Shown: piece by piece, positions 44,373 through 50,124 of the stretch
Layout: each line of letters begins with the position of its first letter
Position numbering within the stretch: position 1 is the first letter of the stretch
DNA from: Lysobacterales bacterium
GTDB lineage: Bacteria > Pseudomonadota > Gammaproteobacteria > Xanthomonadales > Marinicellaceae
NCBI GenBank assembly: GCA_027067055.1
Contig: JAMOMK010000029.1
Span: 1-50,124 of the forward strand
Reading direction: 5' to 3'
Length of the DNA: 50,124 nucleotides
Program-made: the position numbers and the translations under genes
The notes under the pieces: model-generated
Told to the model about the DNA's origin: nothing
What the model saw: only the letters and a program-made list of their open reading frames with translations
Database searches by the model: none

Positions 44373-44573
44373 TTATTTTAAGACAAAAGTCACTTTGATA
44401 ATCACACGATATTGATCAATTTTACCATCTTTTACGGTAACTTTTTGGCTTTCAACCCATGCGCCTGTAACATTTTTTAATGTTTCTGTGGCTCTTTTTA
44501 TACCATTTCTGACGGCTTTTTCAAAACTTTTTGATGAAGAGGCTGACACCTCGGTAATTCTTGCTACGCTCAT
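44373..44573 (-). CDS. Dodecin family protein (second of tandem pair)
   Basis: 66 aa, the standard dodecin length. ARITEVSASSSKSFEKAV and GAWVESQKVTVKDGKI match the flavin-binding dodecamer that stores or buffers FMN/FAD; the tryptophan W43 region would stack on the isoalloxazine ring. AGGAG lies 6-8 nt before the ATG. 9 bp downstream of a close paralog. Confidence 0.92.
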   Translation of the reverse strand: MSVARITEVSASSSKSFEKAVRNGIKRATETLKNVTGAWVESQKVTVKDGKIDQYRVIIKVTFVLK

Positions 44574-44582
44574 TATTAACTC

Positions 44583-44783
44583 CTATTTTAAGATGAAGGT
44601 GACTTTCATATTGACACGGTATTGATCGATTTTACCATCTTTCACTGTAACTTTTTGTGACTCAACCCATGCACCTGTAATACCTTGAATAGTCTCTGCT
44701 GCACGTGTGATACCTTTTTTCACAGCATCTTCAAAACTTTCATTAGATGATGCAGTAATTTCTGTAATTCTTGCGATACTCAT
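44583..44783 (-). CDS. Dodecin family protein (first of tandem pair)
   Basis: 66 aa, roughly 75% identical by eye to the adjacent dodecin, with the same GAWVESQKVTVKDGKIDQYR core. AGGAG precedes the ATG. A recent tandem duplication is the simplest explanation. Mixed dodecamers are possible. Confidence 0.92.
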   Translation of the reverse strand: MSIARITEITASSNESFEDAVKKGITRAAETIQGITGAWVESQKVTVKDGKIDQYRVNMKVTFILK

Positions 44784-44903
44784 ATTTTTCTCCTTTTTAT
44801 GGATTTATTGTTCTTAAAGACACCCGCCTTTAAAGCCTATTTATTATACATTAATTTTAAATAAATTAGAAAAAAAATTGCAAACTAGCATTAATGACTA
44901 GCT

Positions 44904-47900
44904 TCAATTGTTTTTCTTACATATTGTTTGGTAAACTTTTGGCGACATTCCAAACTGAGCTTTAAAACATTTAGAAAAATGTGGCAAAGAACTAAATCCA
45001 CACTCATCAGATGTTATGCTCACTTGATAACCATCTTTGAGCATAATTGCTGCTTGTTGCAAACGGTATTCACGCATTAAATCCATTGGATTTTTATCGA
45101 TTAATGCCTTGAGTTTTCTTTGTAACTGCCGTTCACTTACTGCCATATCGCTAGCAAGTTGTGGTCTTTGGTATAATGAATCTTTATATTTATTGGCAAT
45201 AATAACATTGAGTTTGTTGACAAAGTCTTGATCTTTTTTCGACAAATCAATGGTGCTTGGTGTATTTTTTCCCACCTTTACCTTTTGTGAATTCTTTTCT
45301 TTAAGTATGTTACGAATAACCAAGATACTTTCTAATTGCAACAAGAGTTCTTTTACATCAAAAGGTTTAGTTAAATAAACATCAACGTGTTCACGCCAAC
45401 CTCTAGTTCTACCTTCTTTGCTATCAAGTGCCGTTAATAACATTAAAGGAATATGCGAAGTTCTCCCATCTGAACGTAAAATACGCGACACATGAAAGCC
45501 ATCCATTTCGGGCATCATCACATCACAAATAATAATATCAGGAACATGTTCTATTGCAAGAGCAATACCTTTTTTACCTCGGTCAGCGAGTAAACAATAA
45601 TAATGTTGTTTAAGTGAGTCTGCAATATGGGCTCGCATATCGTTATTGTCTTCAATGATGAGTATGGTTTCGTTGCGTTTGTTGCCAACTTTTTCACTTC
45701 TTAACCCAATTTCTTGTACTTGTTTAGCTTCGTGGCAGAGCTGTTTTACCAACATACTTGAGTTGTTGTTAGCTTGAGTTTTTACCGCCTCTTCATCACT
45801 GCAATGAAAAGTTATCGCAAAAGTACTACCAGCACCCAACTGGCTAGTGGTTTCAATACTTGCATTATTAACCTTTAAAAGTTCTTCAACTACACTCAAG
45901 CCAATCCCAATACCTTCAATATTTTGGTGCGAATCCAAGCGTTTAAAGCGATTGAATATTTCTTTCTGTTGTTTTTCGTCTAACCCACAACCTGAGTCTT
46001 TTACTTTTAAATAAAATTTTTCATTCACTAGTTTAGCACTGACTTTAATAGTTCCTCCGGTTGGAGTGTACTTGATGGCATTTGACAACAAGTTACTCAA
46101 AATAATATCAAGTGCATCTTTGCTTACTTTTATACAAGCATTATTATTATCATTGAGCTTAAGTTCGATTCTTTTTTCTTTGGCACTATCGGTGAAAGAT
46201 GCAACGATGTCTCTCACGTGTTTTTGTGTATTTATGGTTTGGAATTTGATTTTATCAAAATCTGAAATCTTGGCAATTTGCAATATCTGTTCTATCATGG
46301 TTAATAAACGGTTGGCATTTCTATTGACCATTTTAAGAGCATTGATATCTGAGTGTGGAAGGTGTGAATTAAGTAATTTATTAACTGGTCCAAGAATTAA
46401 GGTTAAGGGTGTGCGAAATTCATGCGAAACATTAGTGAAGAGTTCATTTTTTTTGGCAAGCAATGTTTCTACTGTTTGTTTTTGCACTTGCAGTTCTTTG
46501 GTTTGTTTTTCAACTTCATTTTTAAGCATTGTGGTTATGCGTAAATTTGCTTGATTTTTTCTTTTAAGATACCAATAAATCGTACAAATACCAAATAAAA
46601 TATAGAGAAAATAAGCCCGCCAGCTTAACCAAGGAGCGGGTTTGACAATGATTTTCAATGACTTGCCTTGCTGGTTCCAAACACCATCTTTATTCGAGCC
46701 TTTGACTCTAAAGGTGTATTCACCAGAAGATAGATTTGTATAACTTATTTGTCGATTATCTGCATTCACATAAGTCCAGTCTGGATTTAACCCCTCCATC
46801 TTGTAGGCGTATTTATTACGGGATGGGTCAGCATAATCTAGTGCCGAAAATTCAAAACCAATTACATAATCCTTATGCGTTAATACTAGTTCATCAAGTT
46901 CATTAATTGGTTGTTCTAACATAAAGCCACTCTTATATTGCCCAACTTTAATTGACTGTCCAAAGCGAGTAAAATCGGTTAAGACAATATTAGGAGGTTT
47001 TTCATTTGTTACTATATCCTCAGGATTGAAGGATATAATGCCATTTGTTAAACCTAAATATATCTTTTTACCACTATAATATGAAGAGTTAGGTAAGTAA
47101 TAATCATTTGACTTTCCTGTAATATTTATAAAAACAAATAATTTATTTGTTTTTAATTCAAACCTAATTAAACCTTTATTTGTTCCTAACCAAAGACTGT
47201 TTTTTTTGTCTAATGTAATGCTATTTAATAAAAACTGTTTGAAAAATTTATTTTTAAGGTTAATTATTCTTATTAATTTACCATTTTGATTAAATACCAA
47301 AACTTTATCTCCTTGAGTTCCTATATAGATATCATTAGTTGAGCTAATATAACTAGCAGATATGGCTGAAGATAAATGACTGTTGATTTTTTCAAAAGGG
47401 AGTAAAGTGTCATTTTTTATATAAAACAAACCATTGGGATAAGTTACAATAACCCTATTGTTTGCATCACTAGCAATGTTGATAGCCTTTGTGTTTTCTG
47501 TGTTTTTTATAACCTTTATATTAGAAAATTTTTTATAATACTTAAAAATCCCTTTGTTTGTTCCAAGATAAATATTCTCTTGGCTCTTGTGCGTAATGTA
47601 GATTACATCTTTGAAATCTAAACTTTTTATTCTATTGGTTTTGCTATTATAGGACTTAATACCTTTTGAAGTAGAAAGCCAGAAATTATCTTCTACCTTC
47701 ATTATTGAATAAATTGTATAGTTATTATTGGACTTGGTGTTGAACAATGTACATTTAAAGAGCTTTTCGTTATATTTTACAAGCCCGCTACTTGTACCTA
47801 AAAGCATCTCATTCTTACCTAATGGTAAAATTGCATAAGTTGTGGATGACTGTATACAAGAAAGACTACGGGTTGATGTCGTTTCATATTTAAAATTTAT

Positions 47901-48851
47901 TAAATTTAAATCTAACTTACTAAGTCCATTATAAAAATTTCCAACCCATAAAGTGTTGTTTCTTGAAATATATATTATATTTATGTATTTATCAGACAAA
48001 TTATTGTTTTCAAGTCGATTAATTGAAGAGCTCTGTATATTGTTGAGTTCATCTATATAAAAAACCCCTTTATCAATTGTAGCTACCCAGGCTTTATTTT
48101 TATGTTTAACTACTTTTAGAATTCTTGTATTCATTAGCTCCTTAGGAGGTTCCTGATATGTTTTTGTTATAGTGTTATAAATAAAAAGTCCTTTTGATGT
48201 ACTAATCCAGTACTTGTTATTTATTTTTACAACATCATGAATATACAAAGTTTTATCGCCTTGTAGCTTCATGTGGTGTTTAATTCTTCCAGTAGTGCTA
48301 TCTAGGCTATAAAAACCATTTTTGGTTCCTATTAGTAAGGTTTCTTTATTGTCAATAGAAAGGGAAGTAATCTTTTTTCCTTTTAGGCCTGTTTTAAGGT
48401 TAAACTCCTTCTTAGTGTACGAATACTTAATGAGCCCTATTGTTGTTCCTATCCATATTGCATTTGAAGTTTTACTAATTGATGTAACCAGAGGATTTTT
48501 TCCATCAGCATTAAGAAAGGGGATTTTAACTATTTCCCACTGGCTTTCTGTTCTTTTATATACTCCATTCTTACTTGTACCAACCCAAATAGAATTTTGT
48601 TTATCAATCACTAAGGATGTAACAGCAATATCATTATTTAAAGGTATATTGATTTTATTAAAGTTATAACCATCAAATTTAAAAAGTCCTTTGGTTGTCC
48701 CTACCCATAAATACCCTATATTATCTTCTAGTATCACTTTAACACTCAAAGAAGTTAAGCCCTGACTTGTTCCATAATGTTTTAATGTGGTTACAGCTGA
48801 AAAAATTGAATTTGAAAATATTATAATAAAAATAAATAAATATTTAGTCAT
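44904..48851 (-). CDS. One-protein hybrid two-component regulator (Reg_prop/Y_Y_Y sensor kinase-REC-AraC), module 2
   Basis: 1315 aa. Signal peptide (MTKYLFIFIIIFSNSIFSA), propeller sensor with Reg_prop repeats (GYLWVGTTKGLFKFDGYNF, SIWVGTSKNGVYK, TLWVGNFYNGLSKLD), Y_Y_Y domain about 660-735, TM helix about 745-768, HisKA with H810 (SHEFRTPLT), HATPase_c (DSGCGL, GIGIGLS), receiver with D1110 (CDVMMPEMDG), AraC helix-turn-helix at the C-terminus (FSKCFKAQFGMSPKVYQ). Domain order is identical to the kinase at 22765-26748 and the output half is closely similar, while the sensor is clearly more divergent. It is preceded by a co-directional small secreted protein and a divergent six-cysteine peptide, as in module 1. 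Dodecin genes follow it. Confidence 0.93.
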   Translation of the reverse strand: MTKYLFIFIIIFSNSIFSAVTTLKHYGTSQGLTSLSVKVILEDNIGYLWVGTTKGLFKFDGYNFNKINIPLNNDIAVTSLVIDKQNSIWVGTSKNGVYKRTESQWEIVKIPFLNADGKNPLVTSISKTSNAIWIGTTIGLIKYSYTKKEFNLKTGLKGKKITSLSIDNKETLLIGTKNGFYSLDSTTGRIKHHMKLQGDKTLYIHDVVKINNKYWISTSKGLFIYNTITKTYQEPPKELMNTRILKVVKHKNKAWVATIDKGVFYIDELNNIQSSSINRLENNNLSDKYINIIYISRNNTLWVGNFYNGLSKLDLNLINFKYETTSTRSLSCIQSSTTYAILPLGKNEMLLGTSSGLVKYNEKLFKCTLFNTKSNNNYTIYSIMKVEDNFWLSTSKGIKSYNSKTNRIKSLDFKDVIYITHKSQENIYLGTNKGIFKYYKKFSNIKVIKNTENTKAINIASDANNRVIVTYPNGLFYIKNDTLLPFEKINSHLSSAISASYISSTNDIYIGTQGDKVLVFNQNGKLIRIINLKNKFFKQFLLNSITLDKKNSLWLGTNKGLIRFELKTNKLFVFINITGKSNDYYLPNSSYYSGKKIYLGLTNGIISFNPEDIVTNEKPPNIVLTDFTRFGQSIKVGQYKSGFMLEQPINELDELVLTHKDYVIGFEFSALDYADPSRNKYAYKMEGLNPDWTYVNADNRQISYTNLSSGEYTFRVKGSNKDGVWNQQGKSLKIIVKPAPWLSWRAYFLYILFGICTIYWYLKRKNQANLRITTMLKNEVEKQTKELQVQKQTVETLLAKKNELFTNVSHEFRTPLTLILGPVNKLLNSHLPHSDINALKMVNRNANRLLTMIEQILQIAKISDFDKIKFQTINTQKHVRDIVASFTDSAKEKRIELKLNDNNNACIKVSKDALDIILSNLLSNAIKYTPTGGTIKVSAKLVNEKFYLKVKDSGCGLDEKQQKEIFNRFKRLDSHQNIEGIGIGLSVVEELLKVNNASIETTSQLGAGSTFAITFHCSDEEAVKTQANNNSSMLVKQLCHEAKQVQEIGLRSEKVGNKRNETILIIEDNNDMRAHIADSLKQHYYCLLADRGKKGIALAIEHVPDIIICDVMMPEMDGFHVSRILRSDGRTSHIPLMLLTALDSKEGRTRGWREHVDVYLTKPFDVKELLLQLESILVIRNILKEKNSQKVKVGKNTPSTIDLSKKDQDFVNKLNVIIANKYKDSLYQRPQLASDMAVSERQLQRKLKALIDKNPMDLMREYRLQQAAIMLKDGYQVSITSDECGFSSLPHFSKCFKAQFGMSPKVYQTICKKNN

Positions 48852-48903
48852 TGAGAAACCTTGTGAACAGTGCCAATTTTTGTACTTGAATTTCTAAAAC
48901 TAA

Positions 48904-48929
48904 CTGTATATAAATTTTATTATATACAG
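48904..48929. promoter_or_regulatory. Palindrome upstream of the module 2 kinase
   Basis: CTGTATATAA and TTATATACAG are perfect 10-bp arms around ATTTTA, 53 bp before the kinase start. A second small hairpin TGTAGC-GGG-GCTACA lies at 48977-48991 just after the upstream gene's stop. They may be an operator and a weak transcript hairpin; no regulator is identified. Confidence 0.4.
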
Positions 48930-48999
48930 CTAATAAAGATTAATCTACGGTAGATTCCATTTAAGTTTACTACCATTGTAGCGGGGCTACAAACTATTA

Positions 49000-49296
49000 C
49001 TATAGATGCCCTGATATTACTTCAAAACAAGATGGATCATGGGGAATTTGCTCCTTAGTCTGTAACGGTCTACTTTTATTAAGGTTTGAGTATACAAAGT
49101 TCTTATTGTTTAAATGATATGACTGCCATGGAGGTGGATTGCGAACATTGAAGCTACACTCTTTATGAACTGGGATTGTTTCGTATAGTTCATCGTGAAA
49201 AAGACAAAGTGTATAAATAGCTGCACTAGCATTGCAGGAGAGAAGGGATATAGTACTGAAAACCCCTATAATTAGTATGTTATATTTTTGTGTCAT
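49000..49296 (-). CDS. Small secreted three-cysteine protein (module 2)
   Basis: 98 aa. The signal peptide ends near NASA (25); LLSC at residues 18-21 could instead be read as a lipobox-like LSC-N, but the following residue is unusual for a lipoprotein. The mature part has cysteines at 31, 47 and 90: C-x15-C-x42-C, with DPSC at the third, matching the frame of the protein at 22156-22455. It is co-directional with and 148 bp upstream of the module 2 kinase. Function unknown; candidate sensor partner. Confidence 0.65.
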   Translation of the reverse strand: MTQKYNILIIGVFSTISLLSCNASAAIYTLCLFHDELYETIPVHKECSFNVRNPPPWQSYHLNNKNFVYSNLNKSRPLQTKEQIPHDPSCFEVISGHL

Positions 49297-49559
49297 AGTT
49301 TTTCCAACAATATTTTAAAGAGGCTAAATCGTAAGGTTGCACATAGTATTGAGTCAACAGTATGTCTTGTATAGTTAAATAATTGTCCGTTATAGATAAT
49401 TATTGCAGTAACTCTAATAAATTTCAGACCTTTGTAAGCTAACTTGATTTAATCAAATAGAGTTAAGATGCGCTCATGGTATTAGGATTTCCTATGCCAA
49501 GATATGGACTATATTTTTAATATAGACATAATTATTAATCAACTATTATAGAGAAAATT
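49297..49559. promoter_or_regulatory. Divergent promoter region of module 2
   Basis: 263 bp between the divergent secreted genes, close to the 259 bp of module 1. It contains CTATAT-TTTTA-ATATAG (49509-49525). No -35/-10 pair stands out from the AT-rich background, and I see no gene. Confidence 0.35.
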
Positions 49560-49841
49560 ATGAATAAAATAATATTAACACTGGCCCTAACTGTTACACT
49601 TGGTTCTGCCTCAGCTAGCAAGAGTAACATTGAAAACAAACAAACTGGCATGTTATATAAAGCTTCGGCAAATTCTGGCATCCATCAAACATTAAGTTCT
49701 AAAAATACAGGAAGTGAAATGGCATGTTACAAATCGTGTATTGATGTTTTCATTAACTGTATAAATAACCCTTATGGAAGTTCTTGGGTATTATGTGAAA
49801 TTAAAATGGAAAACTGTATGGCTGGATGTGAAGGTCTATAA
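49560..49841 (+). CDS. Small secreted six-cysteine peptide precursor (module 2)
   Basis: 93 aa. Signal peptide about 1-19 (ending SASA). A polar spacer of ~35 residues leads to a C-terminal domain with cysteines at 56, 60, 67, 79, 86 and 90: C-x3-C-x6-C-x11-C-x6-C-x3-C, ending CEGL. It shares CY at the first cysteine, NC at the third and a W two to three residues before the fourth with the peptide at 21546-21896. GAG lies about 8 nt before the ATG. A strong terminator follows 17 nt after the stop, so it is expressed as a single unit. Confidence 0.75.
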   Translation: MNKIILTLALTVTLGSASASKSNIENKQTGMLYKASANSGIHQTLSSKNTGSEMACYKSCIDVFINCINNPYGSSWVLCEIKMENCMAGCEGL

Positions 49842-49857
49842 GCAGTTATAATTATTC

Positions 49858-49892
49858 AGTGTTAGTTTACATTGAAAACTAACACTGTTTTT
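49858..49892 (+). terminator. Rho-independent terminator of the six-cysteine peptide gene
   Basis: CAGTGTTAGTTT and AAACTAACACTG pair perfectly over 12 bp around a short loop, followed by TTTTTATA. It lies directly after the peptide gene. 49893-50024 shows no gene and likely includes the end of the IS that follows. Confidence 0.92.
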
Positions 49893-50024
49893 ATAAAAAC
49901 TACACCACTACTGTCCCGTTAACTTTCAAAACATCGTCATTTGATTTGGATTTAATTTTGGTATATTAATCGGTATACCTTCTAACATAGGTATCAAGGG
50001 GTGCAGCCTTGTCACAATGTAACA

Positions 50025-50124
50025 TCATTTTAAATTAACCCCGTATCTATTTATCTTATCCCAAAACTGCTCCCACCGATCGCCTGACTGAACCAGAGCC
50101 CTTAATGTTAAAACAATGTGAGCC
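50025..50124 (-). CDS. Transposase C-terminus (partial, runs off the window)
   Basis: Reading inward from the right edge on the minus strand, one frame is open for 32 codons and ends in TGA: LTLRALVQSGDRWEQFWDKI then NRYGVNLK. The LRALxxSxDRWExFW style resembles the C-terminal end of ISKra4-like transposases, but the fragment is too short to name the family. CTGTCCCGTTAACTTT around 49911 may be the element end. Confidence 0.5.
   Translation of the reverse strand, partial: AHIVLTLRALVQSGDRWEQFWDKINRYGVNLK

Noticed and set aside
1-50124. tRNA, rRNA or known riboswitch
   Set aside because: Scanned by eye for tRNA arms, rRNA-like conserved stretches and common riboswitch cores; none was convincing.

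Overview
The window reads as chromosome of a low-GC, Gram-negative gammaproteobacterium. The support is TolC next to a Pcm-like methyltransferase, the gph-ubiG pair, Tag, RsmG followed by ParA and ParB, OmpA-type and outer-membrane proteins, and Sec signal peptides throughout. The genus cannot be fixed from sequence alone; a marine, Marinicella-like lineage is only a guess, based on the low GC and the very large hybrid regulators.

Layout. 0.2-2.0 kb: secreted M2 (ACE-like) peptidase. 2.2-8.9 kb: a compact co-directional signalling cluster made of a response regulator, a coiled-coil protein, a membrane protein with a possible longin-like N-terminal region and BON/OmpA-like periplasmic part, a Rab/Ras-like small GTPase, a hybrid histidine kinase, and a receiver protein with a degenerate EAL domain. 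8.9-19.7 kb: small accessory genes (DUF4166, DUF2269, an SDR, an MDR oxidoreductase, LysR, XRE and AraC regulators, Tag, an alpha/beta hydrolase) with REP-like repeats, a MITE and a duplicated scrap of the AraC gene. 19.7-22.7 kb: a graveyard of a frameshifted gene, an IS4-like transposase remnant and several foldback elements. 21.5-26.7 kb: first peptide/sensor module. 26.8-33.0 kb: housekeeping block (tolC, pcm-like, rsmG, parA, parB, GTP-type PEPCK). 33.2-35.3 kb: two small hypotheticals and a split YeeE/YedE transporter. 35.3-40.7 kb: surface polysaccharide sugar-nucleotide genes and a secreted double lamin-tail-domain protein. 40.9-44.1 kb: PLP deaminase-like enzyme and the ICMT-ubiG-gph-DUF6702 operon, whose last gene is frameshifted. 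44.2-44.8 kb: MITE and two tandem dodecins. 44.9-49.8 kb: second peptide/sensor module. The right edge holds the 3' end of a transposase.

Most notable observation: the window carries two mirror-image copies of one three-gene arrangement. Each has a 1.3-kaa one-protein hybrid two-component system (Reg_prop propeller, Y_Y_Y, TM, HisKA, HATPase, REC, AraC HTH). Each has a co-directional small secreted protein with three cysteines spaced C-x15-C-x42/43-C. Each has a divergent small secreted peptide with six cysteines spaced C-x3/4-C-x6-C-x9/11-C-x6-C-x3-C. The kinase output halves are closely alike; the sensors and small proteins have diverged but keep their cysteine frames. I infer a peptide-linked sensing or secretion system that duplicated as a unit. 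The second candidate system is the Rab-like GTPase cluster at 2.2-8.9 kb.

The mobile layer is dense for its size. There is a ~160-bp MITE family present twice, a second MITE family present twice in opposite orientations (one copy forms the leader of the first sensor kinase), a nested palindrome, two REP-like elements, and two transposase remnants. No rRNA, tRNA or CRISPR array was seen.
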